Origin: Chitinophaga sp. CB10
GTDB taxonomy: Bacteria > Bacteroidota > Bacteroidia > Chitinophagales > Chitinophagaceae
NCBI GenBank assembly: GCA_001870995.2
Contig: MLAV02000008.1
Span: 186,001 to 250,000 of the forward strand
Length of the DNA: 64,000 bases
Direction: 5' to 3'
This document shows, in pieces, positions 54,130 to 62,729 of the stretch (position 1 is the first letter of the stretch; each line of letters starts with the position of its first letter). Position numbers and translations under genes: made by a program. Below the pieces are notes generated by a model. The model made no database searches. It worked only from the letters and a program-made list of their open reading frames with translations, and was not told the origin of the DNA.

Positions 54130-54156
54130 CTTATAACCATAAAAACACAGCAGGTT

Positions 54157-54630
54157 ATGTCTGGCGTAAACTACGTTACAAAAGAAACTCTTGAACAGAT
54201 GAAAAGCGAACTGAACATCCTGAAAACAAAGGGACGTGCAGAGATTGCAAGGGCTATTTCAGAAGCCAGGGAAAAGGGTGACTTGAAGGAGAATGCCGAA
54301 TATGATGCCGCCAAAGAAGCACAGGGATTACATGAAGCGAAAATCGCTACGCTGGAAAATGCGATTGCCAATGCACGCATTGTGGAGGCTGATTCCATTG
54401 ATACTTCCAAAGTCTCCATTTTATGTAAGGTAACAATCACCAATGTTGCCAATAAGAAAACGTTCACCTATCAACTGGTTTCAGAAACAGAGGCTGACCT
54501 GAAGGCCGGGAAAATCTCGGTTACTTCACCAATCGGAAAAGGTTTACTTGGTAAGGCCGTAGGCGAAGTGGCAGAAGTGCTGGCGCCTAATGGCAAGATC
54601 AACTTCAAAATTGAAAAGATTACTGCGTAA
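54157..54630 (+). CDS. greA: Transcription elongation factor GreA
   Basis: The 157-residue factor has an N-terminal coiled coil carrying the acidic tip in EKGDLKENAEYDAAKEAQ. The C-terminal FKBP-like domain includes KISVTSPIGKGLLGKAVGE. GreA enters the RNA polymerase secondary channel and stimulates cleavage of backtracked RNA. The leader carries a hairpin with a T run, recalling the greA leader terminator of E. coli. Confidence 0.96.
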   Translation: MSGVNYVTKETLEQMKSELNILKTKGRAEIARAISEAREKGDLKENAEYDAAKEAQGLHEAKIATLENAIANARIVEADSIDTSKVSILCKVTITNVANKKTFTYQLVSETEADLKAGKISVTSPIGKGLLGKAVGEVAEVLAPNGKINFKIEKITA

Positions 54631-54658
54631 ACCGTTACGCTTTTTAACGATATTTACA

Positions 54659-54684
54659 GGGTCCTGCCAAGGCGGGGCCCTTTT
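54659..54684 (+). terminator. Terminator of greA
   Basis: 10-base GC-rich stem with two wobble pairs (54659-54668 with 54671-54680) and a T run. Confidence 0.75.
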
Positions 54685-54714
54685 CATTTTACATCATGCT
54701 AACATAGAAACCAT

Positions 54715-55104
54715 ATGACCATCTTTTCGAAAATAATCCGTGGAGAGATCCCCAGCTATAAGATTGCGGAGAACGACCGGTTTTATGCATTCCTGGATAT
54801 ATTTCCCCTGGCCCAAGGGCATACCCTGGTCATTCCGAAAGTGGAAACGGATAAATTCTTTGACCTTCCGGACGATTTGATGGCGGAGTACCTGCTGTTT
54901 GCCAAGCCCATTGCCCGGGCCATTGAGGCGGTGATCCCCTGTAATCGTATAGGAGTGAGCGTAGTAGGGCTGGAGGTACCGCATGCGCATATGCACCTGA
55001 TACCGATCAATTCAGTGGACGACATGAATTTTTCCCGGAGTAAGCTGAAGTTATCCCCGGAAGAATTTGAAGCCATCCAGCAGGCCATCGTATCCCGCCT
55101 GTAA
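54715..55104 (+). CDS. HIT family protein (histidine triad hydrolase)
   Basis: The 129-residue protein has the Hint-type start TIFSKIIRGEIPSYKIAEND and the triad PHAHMHLIPI, whose middle His is the nucleophile. Members hydrolyse nucleoside phosphoramidates or related dinucleotides such as Ap4A; the physiological substrate is unknown. It ends one base before the convergent response regulator gene. Confidence 0.92.
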   Translation: MTIFSKIIRGEIPSYKIAENDRFYAFLDIFPLAQGHTLVIPKVETDKFFDLPDDLMAEYLLFAKPIARAIEAVIPCNRIGVSVVGLEVPHAHMHLIPINSVDDMNFSRSKLKLSPEEFEAIQQAIVSRL

Positions 55105-55105
55105 A

Positions 55106-55801
55106 TTATTTGCCAGGAACGTTGAAGCGGAAACCTACACCATGCAATGTTTCCAGCCGTATGTGGGGATCTGATTTGAAATGCTTGCGCAGTTTGGTGA
55201 TAAATACGTCCATGCTGCGGCCAAGGAAGTAATCGTCCTTACCCCATACATTGGCGAGGATTTCTTCCCTTTTGAGTGTTTTATTAGGGTTATTGCAGAG
55301 ATAAAGGAGTAGTTCCGCTTCCTTCTGGGTGAGGCTGATGGAAATGTCTCCTTCTTCGTTATAGAGGCGAAGGTCTTCATAATCAAAGGTAAGCTTGCCC
55401 AGGTGGAAGATATTGGATTTTTCTACCGGTTGATTGCGGGTTCTTTTCAGGAATACTTCTATACGCAGGATGAGTTCCTGCATGCTGAAGGGTTTACTGA
55501 TATAGTCGTCAGCACCGGTGCGCAGACCTTTAATCCTGTCCTCTTTTTCATTTTTGGAGGTAAGAAACAAAATAGGGACGTGATCATTCACTTTCCGGAT
55601 CTGTTCAGCCAGCGCAAGGCCATCTTTTTTAGGCATAACTACATCCAACAGGCATATATCGAAGGTGCGGGACTGGAACTGCTCCCAGGCTGCCTGTCCG
55701 TCAATACTATGCACCACATCATAACCTGCCTCCTCTAATCTTTTCTTAGTTGCCGCGCCGATATACTGATCGTCTTCCACTAATAAGATTCTCGCTTTCA
55801 T
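55106..55801 (-). CDS. Response regulator, OmpR family, without adjacent kinase
   Basis: The 231-residue protein has a receiver domain (VEDD, phospho-acceptor Asp53 in ICLLDVVMPKKDG, YISKPFS) and a winged-helix domain (SLTQKEAELLLYLCNNPNKTLKREEIL, RSMDVFITKLRKHF). It resembles the Bacteroides RprY type. No kinase lies nearby. It is clearly related to the regulator at 58501: both share LGRSMDV or NGRSMDV and the closing HG(V/N)GFR block. AAGGAG precedes the ATG, and a good promoter lies upstream. Confidence 0.9.
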   Translation of the reverse strand: MKARILLVEDDQYIGAATKKRLEEAGYDVVHSIDGQAAWEQFQSRTFDICLLDVVMPKKDGLALAEQIRKVNDHVPILFLTSKNEKEDRIKGLRTGADDYISKPFSMQELILRIEVFLKRTRNQPVEKSNIFHLGKLTFDYEDLRLYNEEGDISISLTQKEAELLLYLCNNPNKTLKREEILANVWGKDDYFLGRSMDVFITKLRKHFKSDPHIRLETLHGVGFRFNVPGK

Positions 55802-55823
55802 ATCTCCTTGATGCTGGTTAATA

Positions 55824-55854
55824 CAAAAATAATCGTTGCACTTTTGGCGTACAA
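55824..55854 (-). promoter_or_regulatory. Promoter of the response regulator at 55106
   Basis: On the minus strand: TTG, 20 bases, TATTTTTG, ending 22 bases before the ATG. Confidence 0.6.
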
Positions 55855-55981
55855 CGGATGATAGTAATTTTTCATAGTCAAGCTATTAAGCTGGATCATG
55901 GCGTGTAACGTTGCAGTAAAAGACTACAATCGAATTTCAACAAAGTAACTACAATTTTGGAATTTATGAAATATGCTTTTC

Positions 55982-56542
55982 CTAGCGTACGATTCTTTCG
56001 GGGTGCTGGGCAAGGAACTGTTCCCATCCTTTTGATTTGGTGAGCCCTGCCAGCGGGTTGCTCTCCTGGTAAAAATGGCACACTGCCACTGCCAGCGCAT
56101 CGGTAGCGTCAAAATAGGCCGGTTTGTCGCTGATGTTGAGGATACGTTGCAACATCAGCCATACCTGTTCCTTATCCGCGTTGCCATTACCCGTAACAGA
56201 CTGTTTTACTTTCTTTGGGGAATACTCTGTTACTTCCAGTCCTGCGTGCATAGCCGTTGCGATGGCAACGCCCTGCGCCCGGCCCAGCTTCAGCATACTT
56301 TGAACGTTCTTGCCGAAAAACGGCGCTTCAATGGCGAAGCTGGTGGGTTTGTGTTTGGTGATCAGCCCTGCTACACTGCTGTGTATTGCCTGCAGGCGTT
56401 CGTAATGGTCCTTGTGTTTGGACAACTTGAGCACGTCCATCTCAATGAGACTTACTTTCTTCCCTTCCGCCAATATAAGGCCGTAGCCCATTACAAGGGT
56501 CCCAGGGTCAATGCCCAGAATTATTTTCGGTTTGTTTGCCAA
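55982..56542 (-). CDS. ruvC: Holliday junction endodeoxyribonuclease RuvC
   Basis: The 186-residue resolvase has catalytic acids in ILGIDPGT (Asp11), FAIEAPFFGKN (Glu) and the C-terminal DATDALAVAVCH. It cuts Holliday junctions symmetrically with RuvAB. It begins with TTG; there is no ATG at the conserved N-terminus MANKPKIILGIDPG. A minus-strand TACTTTTG at 56577-56584 serves as promoter. ruvB lies 2.8 kb away and ruvA is outside the window. Confidence 0.96.
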   Translation of the reverse strand: MANKPKIILGIDPGTLVMGYGLILAEGKKVSLIEMDVLKLSKHKDHYERLQAIHSSVAGLITKHKPTSFAIEAPFFGKNVQSMLKLGRAQGVAIATAMHAGLEVTEYSPKKVKQSVTGNGNADKEQVWLMLQRILNISDKPAYFDATDALAVAVCHFYQESNPLAGLTKSKGWEQFLAQHPERIVR

Positions 56543-56549
56543 CCAGGGT

Positions 56550-56557
56550 TATTTTTG
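56550..56557 (+). promoter_or_regulatory. -7 promoter element of the flippase-like gene
   Basis: TATTTTTG, exact, 14 bases before the proposed CTG start at 56572. It is interleaved with the ruvC promoter on the other strand. Confidence 0.55.
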
Positions 56558-56571
56558 CGAAAATTTAATAT

Positions 56572-57561
56572 CTGAACAAAAGTACCAAAATAATTCTCAA
56601 TTACACATTAGGTGTAAGCCTTTTCATCTGGTTGGGATACTCCATCTATTTGCAGTTGACCCATCGTGATAACCTGCAGGAATCCATCCAGCAGATGCGC
56701 CATTCCCTGCAGCATAAAGGGTGGACGGGTATTGCGCTGGTGGTGGTACTGATGTTTTTCAACTGGGGCTTTGAAGCCCGCAAGTGGCAGCTGCTGGTCA
56801 AGCCCCTGGAAAAGATATCGTTTAAGAAAGCCTTCAGCGCCATTCTCTCCGGCGTGTCCATTTCCATCAATACGCCTAATCGTATAGGCGAATACGGTGG
56901 CCGCGTACTCTACCTCCGCAACGAGAACAAACTCAAAGCCATTGCCGCTACCATTGTAGGGAGCTTCAGCCAGCTGATCGTAACTGTTATTTTTGGGTTA
57001 ATTGGGCTGGTCTTTTTTATACACCGGCTCATGCCGGCAGGGGTTTCCAGGTGGCTGGACCGCGATTTCTGGGGGAATTTCGTCCTCGGGGTGCTGTTGA
57101 TTATTTGCTCACTGACGATATTGTTATATTTTCGGTTACGAATTATTCTGGCTGTATTTGAGAAAGTGCGTTGGTTGCGTAAACTCAAAAGCTATGTGGA
57201 GATAATCGCCGGCTATCAACCTGCTGAATTACGTTATCTGTTGCTGCTTTCAGCCTTCCGGTACATGGTCTTCTCGGCACAGTATTTGATTTTGCTCGAC
57301 GCATTGGGTGTAGAGTTTTGGTGGTGGCAGGCTTTCCTGCTCAACAGTGTAATTTACCTGGTAATGGCCGTAGTTCCCACCATTGCCATTGCAGAACTTG
57401 GAGTCCGGGGAAAAGTCAGTATCTTCTTCCTGGGTTTTCTTAGTTCCAACGAAGTAGCCATCCTTGCAGCCACTGGCGGAATATGGTTGATAAACCTCTT
57501 CCTGCCGGCCATTGCGGGTACGGTACTCCTGCTGGGAGTGAAAATTATTAAGGACAAATAG
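56572..57561 (+). CDS. Membrane protein of the lysylphosphatidylglycerol synthase/flippase-like (UPF0104) family
   Basis: A 329-residue protein with about eight membrane helices. It has the family segments FNWGFEARKWQLLV, GVSISINTPNRIGEYGGRVLYL and VVPTIAIAELGVRGKVSIFFLG. Proteins of this group are the transmembrane half of MprF-like flippases or unknown glycan or lipid transporters. The frame opens after a stop at 56566, and the only initiation-like codon that keeps the first membrane helix (LNYTLGVSLFIWLGYSIYLQL) is CTG at 56572, placed correctly behind a -7 box. The TTG at 56632 would cut that helix. The DUF3108 gene follows 9 bases downstream. Confidence 0.8.
   Translation: MNKSTKIILNYTLGVSLFIWLGYSIYLQLTHRDNLQESIQQMRHSLQHKGWTGIALVVVLMFFNWGFEARKWQLLVKPLEKISFKKAFSAILSGVSISINTPNRIGEYGGRVLYLRNENKLKAIAATIVGSFSQLIVTVIFGLIGLVFFIHRLMPAGVSRWLDRDFWGNFVLGVLLIICSLTILLYFRLRIILAVFEKVRWLRKLKSYVEIIAGYQPAELRYLLLLSAFRYMVFSAQYLILLDALGVEFWWWQAFLLNSVIYLVMAVVPTIAIAELGVRGKVSIFFLGFLSSNEVAILAATGGIWLINLFLPAIAGTVLLLGVKIIKDK
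56577..56584 (-). promoter_or_regulatory. -7 promoter element of ruvC
   Basis: TACTTTTG on the minus strand, exact, 34 bases before the TTG start. It lies within the first codons of the divergent gene. Confidence 0.5.
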
Positions 57562-57570
57562 ACTCTTGCA

Positions 57571-58362
57571 ATGCGGTATTTCTTACTTATCATCTTAGTT
57601 TTAACCTGTACACGCCCCGCAAAAGCGCAGAATGATTTCTGTTCTATCCGAAATACCAGCTTTAAAACAGGTGAATCCGTAACCCTCAAAGTGTTTTACG
57701 CCCTCGGAAAAATGTTCATCGGCGCCGGCGAAGCCACCTTTAACGTAGGACTGGAAAGGTTCGCCAACCGGGATGTGTACCATATCGTGGCCGATGGTAA
57801 AACCTACCGCGCCTACGATTGGGTATTCAAAGTAAGGGACCGCTACGAAACCTACCTGGATACCGCCACCCTGCAGCCCCTGAAGTTTGTCCGCAATGTC
57901 AACGAAGGCGGCTATAAGATCTACAATAACGTAGTCTTCAACCAGGCCGGGCACCAGGCCATCAGTACCACCGGTACCTACCCGGTTCCCCCCTGCGTAC
58001 AGGACGTTATCAGCTCCATCTATTACGCCAGGAATATCGATTTCAGCAAATACAAGCCGGATGACAAGATACCTTTCGCCATGTTCCTGGACGACCAGGT
58101 GTACAACATCTACGTGCGGTATATGGGTAAGGAAGAGATAAAAACCAAATTCGGGACCTTCCGCGCCATCAAATTCAAGCCCCTCCTGATCAAAGGGTCT
58201 ATGTTTGAAGGCGGCGAGAAAATGACGGTTTGGGTGAGCGACGACGCCAACAAGGTGCCGCTCCGCATCGAAAGCCCTATTTCCGTTGGCAGCGTGGTGG
58301 TAGACATGATCAACTACAGCAACCTGCGCTATCCTTTTACATCGCTGATCAGGCAAAGATAA
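57571..58362 (+). CDS. DUF3108 family secreted protein
   Basis: The 263-residue protein has a signal peptide (YFLLIILVLTCTRPAKAQ) and the DUF3108 pattern: GESVTLKVFYALGKMFIGAGEATFNV near the N-terminus, DVISSIYYARNIDFSKYKPDDKIPFAMFLDD in the middle, FRAIKFKPLLIKGSMFEGGEKMTVWVSDD near the end. It is predicted beta-rich and periplasmic or outer membrane associated. Function unknown. Co-transcribed with the flippase-like gene, which hints at an envelope lipid role. Confidence 0.82.
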   Translation: MRYFLLIILVLTCTRPAKAQNDFCSIRNTSFKTGESVTLKVFYALGKMFIGAGEATFNVGLERFANRDVYHIVADGKTYRAYDWVFKVRDRYETYLDTATLQPLKFVRNVNEGGYKIYNNVVFNQAGHQAISTTGTYPVPPCVQDVISSIYYARNIDFSKYKPDDKIPFAMFLDDQVYNIYVRYMGKEEIKTKFGTFRAIKFKPLLIKGSMFEGGEKMTVWVSDDANKVPLRIESPISVGSVVVDMINYSNLRYPFTSLIRQR

Positions 58363-58476
58363 TACGCAACCTTCGTGTAGTTGTAGGCGTTATAATACCG
58401 CGCTACGGCAGTTTTAACAATTTATTGGCGGCCGCCAGTCAGTATTTTTACGACCTTTCGTGCCGCAGAAAAACTT

Positions 58477-58484
58477 TATATTTG
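58477..58484 (+). promoter_or_regulatory. -7 promoter element of the response regulator at 58501
   Basis: TATATTTG, exact, 16 bases before the ATG. Confidence 0.5.
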
Positions 58485-58500
58485 TTATAATCAACCCTTT

Positions 58501-59208
58501 ATGATTATGGAAGAACGTAAACCTAAGATATTACTGGCAGAAGATGATACCAACCTGGGTATGGTACTTAAAAACTACCTCGAGCTTAACGATTACGACG
58601 TGGAACTTTGCAGAGATGGTATCCTGGCGCTGGCGGCCTTCCGTCGTGAAAAATTTGACATCTGCCTGCTGGACATCATGATGCCTAATATGGACGGATT
58701 TAAGCTGGCAGAGGAAATCCGCGACGTGGACCCGGATATACCCCTGTTCTTCCTTTCTGCCAAAACCATGAAGGAGGACATCATCCAGGGTTATAAACTC
58801 GGGGCGGACGATTACATCTCCAAACCGTTTGACAGTGAGCTGCTCCTCCTCAAAATCAAAGCTATCCTGAAACGCAACCAGGAGCTGCACAGCAAGGAGG
58901 AAGAACAGCACGAGTTCAAAATTGGCTCCTACGAGTTCAATTCCAGGCTCCGCACCCTCACCCGCAACGGGGAGTCCCATACGCTGTCGCCCAAGGAAAA
59001 TGAACTCCTCCATATGCTTTGCGAGCATAAGAACGACCTGCTCCCCAGGGAGCTGGCGCTCAAAAAAATATGGGGCAGCGATACCTACTTCAACGGCCGC
59101 TCTATGGACGTATATATTGCCAAGCTCCGGAAATACCTGAAAGACGATTCCAATATTGAGATTGTGAACATACATGGCAATGGGTTCCGCCTGGTAGTGA
59201 AAGAATAA
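58501..59208 (+). CDS. Response regulator, OmpR family, without adjacent kinase (RprY-like)
   Basis: The 235-residue protein has AEDD, phospho-acceptor Asp58 in ICLLDIMMPNMDG and YISKPFD. The winged helix includes LSPKENELLHMLCEHKNDLLPRELAL and RSMDVYIAKLRKYL. It is a paralogue of the regulator at 55106, 2.7 kb away on the other strand. No kinase gene is adjacent, so its partner must be encoded elsewhere or shared. The second in-frame ATG, at codon 3, could also be used. Confidence 0.9.
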   Translation: MIMEERKPKILLAEDDTNLGMVLKNYLELNDYDVELCRDGILALAAFRREKFDICLLDIMMPNMDGFKLAEEIRDVDPDIPLFFLSAKTMKEDIIQGYKLGADDYISKPFDSELLLLKIKAILKRNQELHSKEEEQHEFKIGSYEFNSRLRTLTRNGESHTLSPKENELLHMLCEHKNDLLPRELALKKIWGSDTYFNGRSMDVYIAKLRKYLKDDSNIEIVNIHGNGFRLVVKE

Positions 59209-59237
59209 CAGCAGCCGCGTTGCGGCGGCATTATAAA

Positions 59238-59272
59238 AGGAACACCCGTCCTGTAACCGGACGGGTGTTCCT
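59238..59272. terminator. Terminator between convergent response regulator and ruvB genes
   Basis: A perfect 14-base stem (59238-59251 with 59259-59272) and 7-base loop, flanked by AT-rich sequence on both sides. Confidence 0.8.
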
Positions 59273-59294
59273 ATTTAAGCTTATATCTTTCCCC

Positions 59295-60323
59295 CTAAAA
59301 TAAAAGATTGGAATTACCTCTTAACGGGGTTTTGCCCAAATGTATGTAGGCTTTTTCCGTGACCTCACGCCCCCGCGGGGTGCGCTTGATAAAGCCTTCC
59401 TGGATCAGGAACGGCTCATAGACTTCCTCGAGGGTGCCGGGCTCCTCGCCAACGGCAGTGGCAATAGTGGTGATGCCCACAGGGCCGCCCTTGAAGTTTT
59501 CGATGATCACCTGCAGGATGCGGTTGTCCATCTCATCCAGCCCATATTCGTCCACGTTAAGGGCTTTGAGGCTGAACTGGGCGATTTCCAGGTCGATCGT
59601 GCCATTGCCCATTACCTGCGCAAAGTCCCTCACCCGGCGCAGCAGGCCATTGGCGATACGGGGCGTGCCGCGGGACCTGCGGGCTATTTCCCCCGCAGCG
59701 TCGGACGTGATTTTGCTGCCCAGCAGCCCGGCCGCGCGCCAGACGATCTTTTGCAGGGTATCCGCCGTGTAGTACTCCAGCCTGGATTTAATGCCGAAGC
59801 GGGACAGCAGCGGGGCCGTCAGCAGGCCGGAACGGGTGGTGGCGCCTATCAGGGTAAACGGCAGCAGGTTCAGCTGGATGGACCGCGCGCTGGGCCCGGA
59901 GTCAATCATGATATCGATCCGGAAGTCCTCCATGGCGGAATACAGGTACTCCTCCACGACGGTGCTGAGCCGGTGGATTTCATCAATAAACAGTACATCC
60001 CGCTCTTCCAGGTTGGTCAGCAACCCGGCAAGGTCCCCCGGCTTTTCGATCACCGGCCCCGAAGTTTCCTTGATATTCACACCCAGCTCATTGGCCACGA
60101 TGCGGGACAGCGTGGTTTTTCCCAGACCCGGGGGGCCATGGAACAGCACATGATCCAATGCCTCCCCGCGCAGCTTGGCCGCTTTTATGAATACCTTCAG
60201 ATTGGTGATGATCTGGTCCTGCCCGGAGAAATCAATGATCTCCTTCGGGCGTATATTATTTTCGAACTCCTTCTCAGCGGCGCTGAGCCTGTTCTCATCT
60301 GGTCTTAAAGGTTGATTGGACAT
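59295..60323 (-). CDS. ruvB: Holliday junction branch migration helicase RuvB
   Basis: A 342-residue AAA+ ATPase with Walker A GPPGLGKTT, Walker B VLFIDEIHRL, sensor GATTR and the C-terminal winged helix (GTLEEVYEPFLIQEGFIKRTPRGR). It forms the hexamer that pumps DNA through RuvA. I chose ATG 60323 (MSNQPLRPDENRLS); the longer frame from TTG at 60341 overlaps an exact TACTTTTG promoter box. Confidence 0.97.
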   Translation of the reverse strand: MSNQPLRPDENRLSAAEKEFENNIRPKEIIDFSGQDQIITNLKVFIKAAKLRGEALDHVLFHGPPGLGKTTLSRIVANELGVNIKETSGPVIEKPGDLAGLLTNLEERDVLFIDEIHRLSTVVEEYLYSAMEDFRIDIMIDSGPSARSIQLNLLPFTLIGATTRSGLLTAPLLSRFGIKSRLEYYTADTLQKIVWRAAGLLGSKITSDAAGEIARRSRGTPRIANGLLRRVRDFAQVMGNGTIDLEIAQFSLKALNVDEYGLDEMDNRILQVIIENFKGGPVGITTIATAVGEEPGTLEEVYEPFLIQEGFIKRTPRGREVTEKAYIHLGKTPLRGNSNLLF

Positions 60324-60338
60324 ATCTTTCAATGATCC

Positions 60339-60346
60339 CAAAAGTA
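60339..60346 (-). promoter_or_regulatory. -7 promoter element of ruvB
   Basis: TACTTTTG on the minus strand, exact, 15 bases before ATG 60323. Confidence 0.55.
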
Positions 60347-60447
60347 CGCAAAAGCCGGGGGAAAATTATGCATTGCCGTATTCACTTATAAAGTGCTAAA
60401 TTCACCTGTACTTTACTCAGCCAACAAAGTTTAATATCAGCTCAAAC

Positions 60448-61764
60448 ATGAAGAAATTACTCGCCCTGCTGCTGCTGGCAGCATCTATACCTGATACCTA
60501 TGCCCAGCAGGCCATTAAGGAAAAAGAAGTGAACCGCATCGTCAGCACCCTCGCCGCGGATGACATGATGGGCCGCAAACCCGGTACCCCAGGCGCTTTC
60601 AAGGCAGCCGATTTTATTGAACAGGAATTTAAAAAAGCCGGGCTCGCCCCTTTGTCCGGTATGGAACTGCGGCAGAACTTTAAAAAATATCAGCTGGTGC
60701 AGCAATCCGCCACGCTCACCGTTAACGGCGAAACCAAAGACTGGCCGGTAACCGTGGTAGGCAAAGCCCGCAGCATCGACTGGGCGCCGGATACCGCTAC
60801 CTTCCAGGTGATACACGCCAAAAGCGACCGCGCATTGTTTGCCCTGGCCCGCAAAAGCGGCAAGCTGGAAAAGAACACGCTGGTATGGGTGGACCCCAGC
60901 CTGGCATCGATGATAGACGTGATCAAAGAACATATCTCCGAGAAGTATTACGATAACCCGGCGGATATTGAGCAAATGCAGCCGATGGAAACCCCGTTCA
61001 ACCTCGTGTTTGCCCTGGAGTCCCAGCCGGTGGCGGACGACAGCAAGTGGACGGTGAAGGTGGAAAGAGCCCTGCAGGAATCTCCGTTTACCAACGTGGT
61101 GGGCGTGATCCAGGGGCGCAGCAAGCCGGAGGAATATGTGGTCTTCAGCGCGCACTATGATCACCTGGGTATTGTACCCGGCGCGCCGGGCGCGGATTCT
61201 ATTGCCAATGGTGCGGACGACGACGCTTCCGGCGTCACCGCGGTGATTTCGCTGGCCAATTACTTCCGTGACACCAAACCTGCGCGTACCCTGATCTTTG
61301 TGGCCTTCACCGGGGAGGAAACCGGCGGCCACGGCAGCCAGTACTTCTCCCGCCAGCTGCCGCCTGAAAAAGTAGTAGCCATGTTCAACATCGAAATGAT
61401 CGGAAAGGAATCCAAATTCGGAAAGAACAGCGCGTTCATCACCGGCTTTGAGCTGTCCGATTTCGGGAAGATACTGCAACGTAACCTCAACGGCTCTACG
61501 TTTAAATTTTACCCGGACCCTTACCCGGAGCAAAATTTATTCTATCGCTCGGATAACGCTACCCTGGCGCGTTTAGGCGTGCCTGCCCATACGATATCCA
61601 CCACGCAGATAGATAAGGATCAGTATTACCATACCGTGGGCGACGAGCTGAAGACGCTGGATGTATCTAATATCACGGCGATTATCCGTGCGATTGGAAC
61701 GAGCGCATCCAGTATTGTGAATGGCACGGACACGCCTGTACGAATTAAGCAAACTCAGGAGTAG
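60448..61764 (+). CDS. Secreted M28 family zinc aminopeptidase
   Basis: The 438-residue protein has a signal peptide (KKLLALLLLAASIPDTYAQ). The M28 zinc ligands appear in order: VVFSAHYDHLG, NGADDDASG, FTGEETGGHGS (catalytic Glu), FNIEMIG and QYYHTVGDE. An inserted PA-like stretch may lie around residues 110-180. These enzymes release N-terminal residues from peptides in the periplasm or outside the cell. It is monocistronic with its own terminator. Confidence 0.92.
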   Translation: MKKLLALLLLAASIPDTYAQQAIKEKEVNRIVSTLAADDMMGRKPGTPGAFKAADFIEQEFKKAGLAPLSGMELRQNFKKYQLVQQSATLTVNGETKDWPVTVVGKARSIDWAPDTATFQVIHAKSDRALFALARKSGKLEKNTLVWVDPSLASMIDVIKEHISEKYYDNPADIEQMQPMETPFNLVFALESQPVADDSKWTVKVERALQESPFTNVVGVIQGRSKPEEYVVFSAHYDHLGIVPGAPGADSIANGADDDASGVTAVISLANYFRDTKPARTLIFVAFTGEETGGHGSQYFSRQLPPEKVVAMFNIEMIGKESKFGKNSAFITGFELSDFGKILQRNLNGSTFKFYPDPYPEQNLFYRSDNATLARLGVPAHTISTTQIDKDQYYHTVGDELKTLDVSNITAIIRAIGTSASSIVNGTDTPVRIKQTQE

Positions 61765-61788
61765 CAAGCATTCCATCTGTTTCATATC

Positions 61789-61828
61789 AATATCCGGTAG
61801 CGCGATGCGTTACCGGATATTTCTTTTT
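61789..61828 (+). terminator. Terminator of the M28 peptidase gene
   Basis: 11-base perfect stem (61789-61799 with 61811-61821), 11-base loop, then TCTTTTT. Confidence 0.8.
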
Positions 61829-61920
61829 AAATTAATTCTCAGCCGTACTATATTCCGGATTTCTTCGTTATTTTTACTGCGTTAGCCCTATACGAAAGAT
61901 TTTATTAAAACCATATCAAA

Positions 61921-62670
61921 ATGAAAACCAGAATTCTCCAAATGTGCGCTACTGCGGGCATGGCAGCCCTACTGTTTGTAGCATGTAACACTGAAATGAC
62001 TGAGCCGAGTCAACCACCAATTGATGATAAGAATGCGGCCAGCGTCAACTATGAGCTAGAGCAAATCGGGCCATCCACATCACTTTCGGCGGATGCTACG
62101 GGTCGTTTATCCACCATCACGGGGGACGCCTCCATGGCGCGTTCCGGCGGGTTCGACATCACATGGGATACCGCCGTTGCCAGACTGAAGCAAATAACGT
62201 TTGAGGCTAAACGAGGAAAAGACGAAGTTGAATTCAAACTGAAAACTGACCGTTATGTGGACCTGCTGGCGATTCCCAGTCAGCTCGGTACCATTAAACT
62301 GCCGCTGGGTACTTACCAGCAGGTAAGAGTAAGCGCACTGGTAGAAGGAGATAAGAAGAATCCTGCCGTGGTGCTGAAAGGCCGCCTGACCTGGGATGGC
62401 AAGGATATCCCGATGGATATTCAGCTATCCGGTTCCATCTCCCTGAAAGCGCAGGGTAAAGATGTAGTGGTGACAGACAGCAGCATTGTATGGAAAGGTA
62501 AACTCCAACTTTCTATGGACCTGCTGATCAGCAAGCTGCAGGTGGGCGATTTCACCGGTTCATTTGTAAACGGAAAGATCACTATCAACGTAGATATCAA
62601 TACCTCTGTACACGACAAGATCAAAGGCGCTGCAGAAAGCAGCATGACTGTTGAGCATACGCATGATTAA
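61921..62670 (+). CDS. Putative lipoprotein of unknown function
   Basis: The 249-residue protein has a lipoprotein-type leader ending FVAC (Cys22). The mature part is predicted to be all beta, with KLPLGTYQQVRVSALVEGD and alternating strands at the C-terminus. Its style is that of DUF4382-like envelope proteins, but I cannot name the family with confidence. No neighbours suggest a role. It ends in a His/Asp tail (EHTHD). Confidence 0.65.
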   Translation: MKTRILQMCATAGMAALLFVACNTEMTEPSQPPIDDKNAASVNYELEQIGPSTSLSADATGRLSTITGDASMARSGGFDITWDTAVARLKQITFEAKRGKDEVEFKLKTDRYVDLLAIPSQLGTIKLPLGTYQQVRVSALVEGDKKNPAVVLKGRLTWDGKDIPMDIQLSGSISLKAQGKDVVVTDSSIVWKGKLQLSMDLLISKLQVGDFTGSFVNGKITINVDINTSVHDKIKGAAESSMTVEHTHD

Positions 62671-62687
62671 CTATAAAAAGGAGTATT

Positions 62688-62717
62688 AAGGCCATAGCCC
62701 GTGCGGGTTATGGCCTT
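62688..62717. terminator. Terminator between convergent genes
   Basis: 14-base stem (62688-62701 with 62704-62717, one G-T pair) with a very short loop. Poor T run on either side. Confidence 0.65.
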
Positions 62718-62729
62718 GTGCTTTATCGC

